Below are positions 8,484 to 15,811 of a DNA stretch of 30,736 nucleotides, in pieces. The notes below the pieces were generated by a model. It was not told where the DNA came from. It saw nothing but the letters and a program-made list of their open reading frames with translations, and did not search any database. The position numbers and the translations under genes are program-made. Within the stretch, counting starts at the first letter, position 1. Every line of letters starts with the position of its first letter. Origin of the DNA: Streptomyces fulvoviolaceus (GTDB lineage Bacteria; Actinomycetota; Actinomycetes; Streptomycetales; Streptomycetaceae); the NCBI RefSeq assembly GCF_000718165.1, contig NZ_JOEY01000084.1, positions 1 to 30,736 on the forward strand, in the 5' to 3' direction.

Positions 8484-8663
8484 TCAACGGCGACGTCCAC
8501 CCCGGGGGGACCAGCCGGCCCCTACGCCGGCCATGTGCACGGCGAGGAAAGCAAGGCCGACGAACATGAGACTCGTCGGACTGAAGACCGTCTCTGTCGA
8601 TGTCTCCGTAACGCGGATGACGAAGGCTATGACGAAGAGCGCGCCCGCCACGAATGCCAGCAT
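8484..8663 (-). CDS. Small two-helix membrane protein
   Basis: A 59-residue protein starts at ATG 8663, eight bases after the good ribosome-binding site GGCAGGAGA. It has two hydrophobic helices, MLAFVAGALFVIAFVIRV (about 1-18) and SLMFVGLAFLAVHMAGVGAG (about 30-49), joined by a short polar loop with three Thr residues, and it ends in the basic tail RGGRRR. Very similar short two-helix proteins are common in Streptomyces and have no assigned function. It stands alone between the regulator and the scrambled region. The clear start signal and clean helical pattern support a real gene. Confidence 0.65.
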   Translation of the reverse strand: MLAFVAGALFVIAFVIRVTETSTETVFSPTSLMFVGLAFLAVHMAGVGAGWSPRGGRRR

Positions 8664-8982
8664 CTGTCTTCTCCTGCCGATGGACGGTGAACCACCGGTG
8701 ACCCCGGTGGCTGCACCCCTACCAGCCGGTTTCCCCGGACGGCGCGGATCAGTCGTGCGAACCCTGCCCGGGTCGAACGCTCGACGATGCTGCGCCGCTC
8801 GTCCTTCGAGGAGGTCGCGGCCAAGTGGGGGCGGTAGTACGGCAGAAGGGCCACGACGCCTGACACCGGCCGCGTACATGGGAGTCCGGCGCGGACGCCG
8901 TGTGCGTGCTCGGGTGTCATCAGCAACTCGTCGACATCGAAATCCTGAGCCGATCGGTCACGGTCCAGGCAGGATGCCCCCT
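8664..8982. other. Intergenic stretch without a convincing gene
   Basis: About 320 bases separate the small membrane protein from the LRV fragment. I see no coding frame with family character. The only clear structure is a perfect 7-base inverted repeat, CCACCGG (8692-8698) and CCGGTGG (8704-8710), upstream of the small membrane gene. It could be an operator or simply a GC-rich hairpin. Confidence 0.4.
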
Positions 8983-9404
8983 GTGAATCATGTCCTGTGC
9001 GGGCTCGCCGCCAATGCGGCCCTGTCGTCCGAACTGGTCGACCGACTCATCGCGGTCGCGGACGCCGACATCGCCGTGGAACTCGCCGATCGGGCAGACC
9101 TCAGCCATGCGCAGGCGGTCGCGTTGGGCGCGCGCGTCGAGGAGAGTGCCGTGCAGCTGGCGCACGCGGGCCTGCTGACAGCCGCCGACATCGATCCTGC
9201 GGTCCAACCGCACGCTGCCCTCGCCTTGCTCTACGAACGCGCCGGCAACCCGCAGTGGGCGCGTCTGTACGCGGCAGATCCGGTTGTGGAGCACCGGGAG
9301 AAGCTGGCTGCCTGCTCCGGCCTTCCGGCCGATGTGGTGGAGGCGCTCGCCGCGGACCCGGACGTGCGCGTTGTCGCGGAGCTCGCGTTGTGGACCGCAC
9401 CTGG
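8983..9404 (+). pseudogene. LRV-repeat protein, N-terminal fragment
   Basis: About 141 residues from GTG 8983 (CAGGA nine bases upstream) begin VNHVLCGLAANAALSSELVD. They continue with short repeats of the kind LPADVVEALAADPDVRVVAE, the pattern of leucine-rich-repeat-variant (LRV) proteins common in Streptomyces. Family character stops abruptly after AELALWTAPG near 9404, where the sequence becomes integrase-coding DNA in another frame. The open frame runs on to 9636 only as a chimera. The C-terminal end of an LRV protein reappears on the same strand at 12400-12768, so one ancestral gene seems to have been interrupted, with loss of its middle. In-frame starts also exist at 8974, but the spacing favours 8983. 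Confidence 0.7.
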
Positions 9405-9910
9405 ACGCCGGCCTCATCACCCCAGCCAAGGAGATCGTGATGGACGGCTGGGACACGTACGAGTCCGAGCCGAAGACGGACGGCAGCGCGAACACGATCG
9501 CGCTCGACAGCATGACCATCTCCGAATTGCGCGACCACAAAGCCCGCCAGGAGAAGGAGCGCGCGCAGTGGGGCACCGCCTGGAAAGACACCGGCAAGGT
9601 GTTCACCAAGGAAGACGGCTCCTGGCTCCACCCTGAGACGGTCTCGGAGACCTTCCGCCGCATCCTCGCCACGACCGACCTGCCGCCCATCACCCTGCGG
9701 GACCTACGCCACGTCGCCGCGACGCTCACACACGGAGGCGGCGGCGACACCCACGCGGTGAAGGAGACTCTGCGGCACTCCACCATCACGCTGACCTCGG
9801 ACACGTACACAAGCCTGCTCCCTGAGCTGGACCGTGAAATCGCCGAGAAGGCAGCGAAGCTGATCCCCCGGTCACGTCCGGCAGCCACCGATTCGTCCGC
9901 TTCAGTGTGA
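9405..9910 (+). pseudogene. Tyrosine integrase, C-terminal catalytic fragment
   Basis: About 167 residues starting HLDAGLITPAKEIVMDGWD match the C-terminal half of actinobacterial site-specific integrases of the tyrosine-recombinase family. The second catalytic Arg lies in ITLRDLRHVAATLTHGG, the third-box His in KETLRHSTITLTS, and the nucleophilic Tyr in SDTYTSLLPE. The first His of the usual HxxR box is Arg here, as in several Streptomyces integrases. The core-binding domain and the first catalytic Arg are missing because the frame starts at the junction with the LRV fragment. There is no start codon of its own at the junction; the nearest in-frame ATG lies inside LRV sequence. The protein cannot be an active integrase and marks a former integrative element. 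Confidence 0.85.
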
Positions 9911-10111
9911 CTGAGAACGCTAGTTGGCCTTACGTTCCAGGCGCGGGATGGCCGAGCCCTTCGTATGGTTGGGCCGCCCCGGCCGACTGGCTAGCCGTTG
10001 CCCGCAGAGGCGGAACGTTCAGGGATATTCCCGTGGTCGCTGGCGCTTACCGCGCTCTCCGGGGACGAATCTTGCTGGTCGGCTCGGCGCCTGCTAGGGG
10101 ATGCTGCACAC

Positions 10112-10674
10112 GTGATTGAGCGAGAAGCCGCGGTTCGGATCGCTGAGGAAGAGCTCAACCGCGAGTATCAAAAGTGGTCGGCTGCGGGCGTGGACTCGAT
10201 ACGCACGGCTGTGGTGCATGTCGAGGAGCACGAGCTGGTGTGGATCATCTACTGGCAGTCCGAGGAGTTCATGCGCACGCGGAACCCCAGCGCCATGCTG
10301 ATCGGCAACGGGCCGTACCTGGTCGACCGCATCGACGGGGGGGGCTGCATCAGATCGGAGTCCTATCCGCGAAGGGCGGGGAGTGGGAGGCCGACTACTG
10401 CGTTCGCATCCGGGGCCTGGCCATCCGTACCCCGGTAGACGATCTACACGATGAGATATGCGGAGTCGCCGCCACACGCGGGCGCATGCAAGCCGTGTGC
10501 ACTCTGCGGCAGAAGCTGCCGGTGCTATCTCCTGCCCAGGCCCTCGAGTACGTGAGTGCGTTGCTGGACGGCGATGCACCAGCCCACCTCGCGGCCGTCG
10601 TTGCCGAGCAACTCGTCGAACCCATCAATCCAGTGCTTGCTGTGAAGACCATCCGCCAGGGAAAGCTCTCCTAG
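10112..10674 (+). pseudogene. YrhB/Imm35-like gene, frameshifted at a G8 tract
   Basis: From GTG 10112 the first frame gives EREAAVRIAEEELNREY and HVEEHELVWIIYWQSEEF up to GPYLVDRIDGG. The continuation HQIGVLSAKGGEWEADY up to VLAVKTIRQGKLS lies in another frame that ends at TAG 10672-10674. The two halves join at eight G residues (10337-10344). Nine (or six) would restore a protein of about 187 residues. The N-terminal domain looks like the YrhB family, which has been grouped with immunity proteins (Imm35) of polymorphic toxin systems. The C-terminal part predicts helices. The reading changes exactly at the homopolymer and both sides remain well conserved, so this is either a recent mutation, phase variation or a sequencing error. 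No toxin gene is adjacent. Confidence 0.7.
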
Positions 10675-10695
10675 CCGACCTGACTCTTGCGGGTT

Positions 10696-10715
10696 GGCTT
10701 CTCCATTGGGAAGCC
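10696..10715. terminator. Stem-loop between convergent genes
   Basis: GGCTTC (10696-10701) pairs with GAAGCC (10710-10715) around an eight-base loop that contains CC/GG. It lies between the convergent YrhB-like gene and the kinase gene, where a bidirectional terminator would be expected. There is no T-tract. Confidence 0.4.
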
Positions 10716-10794
10716 ACTCTGAAGCGTCACAGTTGGCCGCAGGTCAAGCTGGGAGAACTCCAGCAGGGAACCAGGTGGGGAGGGCACGACTCGC

Positions 10795-12003
10795 TCACCA
10801 CAAACCGCCGGCTCTCTGCCCGAGCAGGAGCAGGAGGGCCAGGGTGAGGAGGCCGCCTCTGACTCTGGGGCTGATTCCGTAGGTTGACTGCCCTCTCCAA
10901 AAGAAGAGTGTCGCCGCCAGGCTGGCGCAGGCGGCTGTGGTGAAGATGTACAAGAGGAGTAGACCCGGTTCGTTTGGGATCATCGCAATCTCGACGCCGT
11001 GGTAGTGGTCCATGACGGCGAGTACGACAGCGATCACGGTGCACAGAAGTGTGGCAATCAGCCGCCAGATACGCCCTTCCGCTGCCTGCTGGCCAGGCTG
11101 CACAGGCAGGGGCTCCGGGGACGTGCCAACCGGCAGTTGACTCTTGGGAGCACGCCGCCTAGGCGGGGGGCCTGCAGCGGCGGTGCGGAGCATAGCCAGG
11201 GCGCTGTCGACGGTCGGGCGGTCCTCAGGCTCCTTGGCGAGTAGAGCGGTGATCAACCGGGCTAGTGCAGGATCCGCCCGCCGCGGTGGCGGTGGGTCGT
11301 ACACCGCCACCGCGGCTGCGGTGGCGGTCAGTGTGTCCCGCCGGAAGGGGGACACACCCTCCACCGTCTCGTACAGGGTCACCCCCAACGAGAAGAGATC
11401 CCCTGAACCATGATCCTTGACGCCCTTGAGACGCTCCGGCGCCATGTACTCGACCGAGCCGATGACCGTTCCGGTCTCGGTGAGACCTTGGGTGTCGGTC
11501 TCGTGTACGGCGATACCGAAGTCGGTGAGCAGAACGTGATCGTCTGCGGCCAGCATCACATTGGCGGGCTTGAGGTCGCGATGCACGACGCCGGCGTCAT
11601 GGGCAGCCTTCAGCGCCTTCAGCAGAGCGACGGCTACCTGGGCTGCCTGCGAGGCGGCGAGCGACCCGTCCGCGCGCAGGCGCTCGCCCAGAGAGCAGCC
11701 GTCGACCAGACGCATCACTATCCAGGGGCTGCCGTCCTCGATCACCACGTCGTGGACGGCGACGATGTGGGGATGGTCGCGCAGCTTGGCAGCGTTGCGG
11801 GCTTCACGTGCGGCCCGGACCACGTGCTTGTGGTGCTCCTGCTCAGATCCCGACTGCTGCGGCAGCCGCACTTCCTTGACCGCCACATCCACGCTCAGGG
11901 CCTCGTCGTACGCCCGCCAGACTCGCCCGAAGCCACCGCTTCCGAGCTCCTGGAGGAGCCGATAGCGGCTGCCGAGGATGCGCTCTTGGTGTTCCTGGGT
12001 CAC
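10795..12003 (-). CDS. Membrane Ser/Thr protein kinase (PknB type)
   Basis: This 402-residue protein has an N-terminal Hanks-type kinase domain (about 14-270). The glycine loop is LGSGGFGRVW (20-29), the ATP-binding Lys is in VAVK (Lys43), the catalytic loop is HRDLKPAN (Asp143), the metal-binding Asp is in DFG (Asp161), and YMAPE follows. All key residues are present, so it should be active. After a Pro/Arg-rich linker come three hydrophobic segments (RLIATLLCTVIAVVLAVM, a second near LLLYIFTTAACASLAATLFF, and a Leu-rich C-terminal one). It is therefore membrane-bound with the kinase domain in the cytoplasm and no obvious extracellular sensor. GTG 12003 is preferred over TTG 12006 because GAGGGG lies five bases before it. 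It sits alone in the mobile region, opposite the YrhB-like gene, so its substrate is unknown. Confidence 0.9.
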   Translation of the reverse strand: MTQEHQERILGSRYRLLQELGSGGFGRVWRAYDEALSVDVAVKEVRLPQQSGSEQEHHKHVVRAAREARNAAKLRDHPHIVAVHDVVIEDGSPWIVMRLVDGCSLGERLRADGSLAASQAAQVAVALLKALKAAHDAGVVHRDLKPANVMLAADDHVLLTDFGIAVHETDTQGLTETGTVIGSVEYMAPERLKGVKDHGSGDLFSLGVTLYETVEGVSPFRRDTLTATAAAVAVYDPPPPRRADPALARLITALLAKEPEDRPTVDSALAMLRTAAAGPPPRRRAPKSQLPVGTSPEPLPVQPGQQAAEGRIWRLIATLLCTVIAVVLAVMDHYHGVEIAMIPNEPGLLLLYIFTTAACASLAATLFFWRGQSTYGISPRVRGGLLTLALLLLLGQRAGGLW

Positions 12004-12264
12004 CAAAGCCCCTCGCCTTCAGGTGAGTTCACCACCCGGGAAGCTCCCGGAGCGGCCGGATGTAGAGCGTACGGAGCGGCGCGCCAAGGATCAACGACGC
12101 GACATTGAAGATCCCTGAAGCGACACACACCCAGCACATCGACACTGAGGGCCGAAGCGGCCAACTGAAGTGGGCATCGGCCAACCAGCGTGCGCAGTCA
12201 CACTCAGCCGCAGCGGATCCGCAGGCCACGGACACATCCGCTCACGCATCGCTCACGCACGGCC

Positions 12265-12313
12265 CCGAAAACAAAGCAGCGCCCGAGCCGGCCAAAGCCG
12301 ACACGGGCGCTGC
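12265..12313 (-). terminator. Strong intrinsic terminator after the tRNA-Lys fragment
   Basis: GCAGCGCCCG (12276-12285) and CGGGCGCTGC (12304-12313) form a perfect ten-base stem with a further inner CGGC/GCCG pairing around CAAA. On the minus strand it is followed by TTTGTTTTC (12267-12275), a proper U-tract. It lies 38 bases downstream of the tRNA-Lys 3' end in the same orientation, so it is most simply the native terminator of that tRNA gene. The rest of the space back to the kinase start (12004-12264) shows no gene. Confidence 0.75.
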
Positions 12314-12351
12314 ACAGCAGGTCAGAGGCACTATCCCCCGCCTACCAGCCG

Positions 12352-12398
12352 TAGGCCCTGTGGGACTCGAACCCACAACCAATGGAGTAAAAGTCCAT
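12352..12398 (-). tRNA. tRNA-Lys(UUU), 3' part only (attachment-site remnant)
   Basis: Read on the minus strand, the 47 bases form an anticodon stem ATGGA/TCCAT closing the seven-base loop CTTTTAC (anticodon UUU, Lys). A five-base variable loop, a perfect T-arm GTGGG-TTCGAGT-CCCAC and the acceptor 3' strand AGGGCCT with discriminator A follow. No CCA is encoded, as is usual in Streptomyces. The acceptor 5' strand and D-arm are missing: upstream of the anticodon stem the sequence becomes LRV coding DNA. A tRNA segment from anticodon arm to 3' end is the classic core for tyrosine integrases, so this is probably an att site left by an integrative element. It cannot yield a functional tRNA. Confidence 0.75.
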
Positions 12399-12399
12399 C

Positions 12400-12768
12400 G
12401 CTGGGCACCCGGGCCTCACCGAAGCACAGTTACGCGCCATGGTCGACCGACACGGAGTCCGGGTCCTCGCCGAGGTGGCGACCAACCCGGACGCGAGTCC
12501 GGCGCTGCTGGAGGACCTGACCCGGCACCGACCATCAGCACAGAAGGCGTTCCACGAGGTCGCCCGGCACCGAAACTCCACGGCCCAAGCTCTGCTTGCC
12601 TGCTTGGCGGACAAACAGGCAAGACCCACAGCCGCCGGTCATCCGGCACTCCCCCCGCCGGTCATCGCGAAGCTGCTCAGCGACGCCGACTGGCAGGTGG
12701 TGGAAGCAGCCGCTGCCAACCCGTCGCTGCCGCTTGCCGTGATCTCGGATCTTGTGCCCCAGCGGTAA
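12400..12768 (+). pseudogene. LRV-repeat protein, C-terminal fragment
   Basis: The frame reads AGHPGLTEAQLRAMVDRHG, then short repeats such as VLAEVATNPDASPALLEDLT, and ends LAVISDLVPQR with TAA at 12766-12768. This is the C-terminal end of a Streptomyces LRV-repeat protein and has the same strand and style as the N-terminal fragment at 8983-9404. Similarity starts directly at the tRNA-Lys fragment. An ATG at 12439 is in frame but internal to the repeat pattern and lacks a ribosome-binding site, so independent expression is unlikely. About 3 kb of foreign DNA lies between the two fragments, and the middle of the protein is missing. Confidence 0.65.
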
Positions 12769-12955
12769 GTGCTCGGATCGCCGACTGAAACACCCAGCCC
12801 CTCCAACCCAAGGGCCAACCCCGCCAACTGGAGAGTTGTGGCCACTCTTCGGTGAGCATCGGCCAACTTGAAGTCGCAGGTCAAAGGGATGGTGTGACCG
12901 GTGCTGGGTGTGCCCTGACTGGTGGTGGGCGGCAGTCTACGGAGTAGATCGTCTG

Positions 12956-13117
12956 TCAGCGGTTGGCTTCGAGGTTGGTCAGAACAAGCAGGGCGCGCAG
13001 GAGGCCGGGGGTGCAGGCAGGGTCGGTGCGGAGCTTGGTGAGGATCCGTCAGTTCTTGAGGTGAGCGAAGCCGTGTTCGACCGGTGCGTGTCCGACTGCG
13101 AGAACTCGGTTCGGTAC
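12956..13117 (-). pseudogene. IS5-superfamily transposase, C-terminal relic with stop
   Basis: Minus-strand translation gives VGHAPVEHGFAHLKN, a stop, then RILTKLRTDPACTPGLLRAL and LVLTNLEANR followed by TGA (12956-12958). The family pattern reads FAHLKNWRILTKLRTD, a typical C-terminus of DDE_Tnp_4-type IS5-superfamily transposases in Streptomyces, with its conserved Glu in EHGFAHLK. The conserved Trp codon has become TGA (13049-13051). The upstream part fades out by about 13117. It is a decayed end of an insertion sequence. Confidence 0.6.
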
Positions 13118-13292
13118 GGCTCGTCTGAACGGAAGGCTTGAAACGGAGCAGGGGTGGCCGACGGGTTCGCCTGCGCGGCAGCCATCCGGGCGACCCCGGA
13201 CGCGGGACGGGTCCCGGCGACCCTGAGTTACGTTCCTCGCTCGACGGGCTGATCTCGTGGACAGCCGCTCAACAGCAAAGGACTGGCCGAGG

Positions 13293-13820
13293 ATGACGAA
13301 CCGTCCGCGTGTCGAGATCGTCGGTGTGATGCTCGGGTTGTCGGCGATGAAGCTGACTGATCCGTTTGTTCATTCATGGTGGCCGGGCATGTTGATCGCT
13401 GTGAGCGTTGCCGCCCTCGGCGCCTTTGCCGTTGGACATGCTGTCAATAGCCTGCCTCTTGTTTCGGCTGCTCGGCTCGCCACCGTCACGACGGTCATCA
13501 TCTGCGGCGGTGGGATTGTCGCCGCCGTCATCGCAGGGCCCCGAGCGAATGCCGGCCAAGAATTCGCCATAGTCCTGGCCGGCTATGTGATGTTGCGTCT
13601 CATCGGTGCGACGGTGGATCGGCTGACGTCGTGGGTGAACATCTCCTTGATCGCATCGTTCGTCGGAACCGCGGTCGGTCTGAGCACGATTCCCTTGGTG
13701 CTGGTGGCCCATCCGGACCTGTCCGTATGGGCCGTCCTGGGCATCGGGGCCGGAACCGGCTACCTGGAAGGCGTCATCACGGGGTTCGCACTGCGGCCGG
13801 GGAGCATGGCGGCGCGATGA
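13293..13820 (+). CDS. Multi-pass membrane protein of unknown function
   Basis: This 175-residue protein (ATG 13293) has five or six hydrophobic segments, among them MLIAVSVAALGAFAVGHAV, ATVTTVIICGGGIVAAVIAG, ISLIASFVGTAVGLSTIPLV and VWAVLGIGAGTGYLEGVITG, and few charged residues. I do not recognise a family. A GTG at 13257 in the same frame would add 12 residues. Neither start has a convincing ribosome-binding site, although GAGG touches the ATG. Codon choice is visibly less G/C-biased than in the flanking genes (TTG, GTT, ATT and CAT codons occur), which fits acquired DNA next to the transposase relic. Confidence 0.6.
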   Translation: MTNRPRVEIVGVMLGLSAMKLTDPFVHSWWPGMLIAVSVAALGAFAVGHAVNSLPLVSAARLATVTTVIICGGGIVAAVIAGPRANAGQEFAIVLAGYVMLRLIGATVDRLTSWVNISLIASFVGTAVGLSTIPLVLVAHPDLSVWAVLGIGAGTGYLEGVITGFALRPGSMAAR

Positions 13821-13956
13821 ACGACAACGCGGGGCTGAAGGCCCCGTGCGATCCGCTGCTGACGGGGGCGCAGGCTGTCACGAGACCGGTCGCTTCCACA
13901 CCAACCACACGAGCGAGGGCGGGCTGCCTTACTCGAATGACGTCGCACGTCAACGG

Positions 13957-14265
13957 TCAATGAAGTTGGCATTCCCACGGCTCGATGTCCGGCTCCCCCG
14001 GGGGCAGCTCCCCGGTGCAGTATCGGTAGAGCCAGGCTGCAGCCCTGCGCCCCGCGTGCTTCTCGTTGACCGGTTCTCCCTGCTCATCCAGTTCGAGGAC
14101 GTTGGCGAAGATCGCGACGCAGATCTCCATCTGGGAGGGCGACTCGCGCAACTCCTCCCAGTAGTCGAGCCCTTCCAGCATCGGGTGGCCCACCGACCCC
14201 CGGGCGAGCCATCCAGCGAAGCGTCGGAGGGCTCCGGAAGCACCATGACTGAGATGCGAAGGCAT
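13957..14265 (-). CDS. Small conserved acidic protein
   Basis: A 102-residue soluble protein starts at ATG 14265. It has a basic N-terminus with RRFAGWLARG, a middle with LDYWEELRESPSQMEICVAI, an AAAWLYRYCTGELPPGEPD segment and the end EPWECQLH. I recall similar uncharacterised Streptomyces proteins ending in EPWE plus a short tail, but no function is known to me. The upstream GGGGCTAGG is only a fair ribosome-binding site. Internal codon pattern and the clear hydrophobic/acidic alternation support a real gene. It stands alone, with about 170 bases of empty sequence before the next operon ends at 14439. Confidence 0.6.
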   Translation of the reverse strand: MPSHLSHGASGALRRFAGWLARGSVGHPMLEGLDYWEELRESPSQMEICVAIFANVLELDEQGEPVNEKHAGRRAAAWLYRYCTGELPPGEPDIEPWECQLH

Positions 14266-14438
14266 GCGAAGAACCTAGCCCCAGCCTTCCGAGGTCGATC
14301 GTCGACCTCCCGCCGCAGGAGGCAACGGACTCTCAGGGGGTGGCGCCGATCGGTACGGGACAACCCACGTTCACGTGTACGCCGACACCCGCTTACAAAA
14401 CACGTTGCAGGCAATGCACGCAGGGCCGGGACCGGGTG

Positions 14439-15293
14439 TCACAGCAGGATGGCGCCGGTCACGACCGCCGCTGGTCCGGCGATCAACATGATGACGATCG
14501 TGGCGATGGCCTTCTTGTTGTCACGGCGGTCGGCTGCGAGGTCAGGCGTGTGGACAGTGAGGTCGGAGGGGGCGTAGTGGATGGTGAGTTCGCGGCCGAG
14601 GGACCGGCCCGGGTTGGGGATGCCCGCACTGGACAGGACGGTGACGTGGGTGCCCTCGCGGGTGGTGAAGGTGAGGACGGGGCCGTGGTTGAGGATCTCG
14701 TCGCCGTGCTCGTCGGTGTAGACGTCCTTGGTGACGGCCACGACTCGCGCGGGGACGGCGACGGCCGAGGCCAGCAGGGCATCGCGGGTGCGCGCCGTGC
14801 GGATGTCGGGGCTGGCCGCCGCGAGGGCGGTGAGCAGGGAGCCGAAGCCGAGCAGCGCCCACGGGTAGCCCCGGGCGACGGCCGCGTGGATCACCAGTCC
14901 GACGAGGAGCAGGATGACCGTGCAGTTCGGGCCGACGCGGCCGTTCTTCTCGCCCACGGTGTCGAGCACGATGCGGTACCGGTGCGGCTGCCCGGGCGGG
15001 TAGCGCACTTCGAACTCGCGGCCCACCCAGGCTTCCCGGATCGCGTCGCCGTGCTTGCCGTCGTTCGGCAGGACGAACTCCTGCCTGGTGGCTGGGTCCT
15101 GGAAGGCGACCGTCACCGGTATCCCGGCGCTCCTGGAGTCGCCGTGCGCCGGCTGCTCCACCCCCGCGATCCGTGCCGTCACCCAGACCGCTCGCTGGGC
15201 CCGGGTCAGCCCGGCCAGCGAAAGCCCGTAGCCGAGCAGCGCCATCCCCGTGGGCACCACCCACCACAGCTCCAGCATCTCGTGAACGCTCAT
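14439..15293 (-). CDS. DUF3592-like membrane protein
   Basis: The 284-residue protein has an N-terminal membrane segment (LWWVVPTGMALLGYGLSLAG), a beta-rich region, a central hydrophobic pair (VILLLVGLVIHAAVARGYP, then LLGFGSLLTALAAA), a second beta-rich region and a C-terminal segment (AIATIVIMLIAGPAAVV). The motif GREFEVRYPPGQPHRYRI, after a part reading PVTVAFQDPATRQEFVLP, is the DUF3592 pattern. A similar block (VLTFTTREGTHVTVL, GRELTIHYAPSD) recurs in the second half, so it looks internally duplicated. The preferred ATG is 15293. It is the last gene of a four-gene minus-strand cluster, 37 bases after its neighbour. DUF3592 has no established biochemical role. Confidence 0.75.
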   Translation of the reverse strand: MSVHEMLELWWVVPTGMALLGYGLSLAGLTRAQRAVWVTARIAGVEQPAHGDSRSAGIPVTVAFQDPATRQEFVLPNDGKHGDAIREAWVGREFEVRYPPGQPHRYRIVLDTVGEKNGRVGPNCTVILLLVGLVIHAAVARGYPWALLGFGSLLTALAAASPDIRTARTRDALLASAVAVPARVVAVTKDVYTDEHGDEILNHGPVLTFTTREGTHVTVLSSAGIPNPGRSLGRELTIHYAPSDLTVHTPDLAADRRDNKKAIATIVIMLIAGPAAVVTGAILL

Positions 15294-15330
15294 CCGCGCT
15301 CTGCCTTTCGTCTCTCGCACGCAGGCCCGC

Positions 15331-15810
15331 TCAGAGCTCGACACGGAACAGGTTGTCCGCCGGGTCGACCACGGCCGTGAGCCGACGGCCTGCGCGCAGG
15401 GCGGGATGGTGCGAGCGCCTCCAGGACGTCTCGAACGTCCGCACCCCCGGCCCGCTGACCCGCAGACCGACCACGACGCCGGTGTCCTCTCCCCCGGCGA
15501 AGTCCGTAAGGTCGGTGATCTCCGCGGTCGCCGGGACGCCGACGGCGTCGAGCCGCCGGTTGTGCTCCCTCTCGACGACAGTGCTGCCCCAGAGTCCCAG
15601 GCCCACGGGAACGAAGATCACCGTGAACACGATGCCCATGACCATGAGGCCCGAGCCGGTGAAGGCGGTGAAGGCGGTGAAGGCGGTGAGGGCCAGCATG
15701 ACCGGTCCGCACAGGCACAGCACCGCGACGCAGGAGTACAGGAACAGGGCTCCGAGCGGGCCGATCGCCGACACCTGGGTCGGCTCGGGGCCGTTCACGC
15801 TGTCGGCCAT
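15331..15810 (-). CDS. Two-helix membrane protein with a DUF3592-like tail
   Basis: This 159-residue protein has two membrane helices (about 16-50 and 53-75) followed by a soluble beta-rich domain: LDAVGVPATAEITDLTDF, a Gly-rich turn, VGLRVSGPGVRTFETSWRR and GRRLTAVVDPADNLFRVEL. The VDPADN end matches the type of small barrel seen in the neighbouring genes. At the end of the first helix AFTAFTAFT is encoded by three 9-base repeats (15659-15685), a likely slippage hot spot. The ATG at 15810 lies one base after the stop of the preceding gene, so it is translationally coupled in the operon. Confidence 0.7.
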   Translation of the reverse strand: MADSVNGPEPTQVSAIGPLGALFLYSCVAVLCLCGPVMLALTAFTAFTAFTGSGLMVMGIVFTVIFVPVGLGLWGSTVVEREHNRRLDAVGVPATAEITDLTDFAGGEDTGVVVGLRVSGPGVRTFETSWRRSHHPALRAGRRLTAVVDPADNLFRVEL

Positions 15811-15811
15811 C

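Noticed and set aside
8627..8926. Minus-strand 99-codon frame upstream of the small membrane protein
   Set aside because: It has no start signal or motif, and it overlaps the well-supported small membrane gene in another frame.
12029..12235. A 68-codon minus-strand frame upstream of the kinase
   Set aside because: It is Cys/Trp-rich, has no ribosome-binding site and no family resemblance.
12352..12412. A complete tRNA-Lys gene
   Set aside because: GAGGCCCG lies upstream and could mimic the acceptor 5' strand, but only about 11 bases separate it from the anticodon stem, so there is no room for a D-arm. These bases belong to the LRV reading frame.
15655..15690. CRISPR-like short repeats
   Set aside because: The units are nine-base direct tandem copies inside a coding sequence without spacers. 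No CRISPR array or cas gene was found anywhere in the window.
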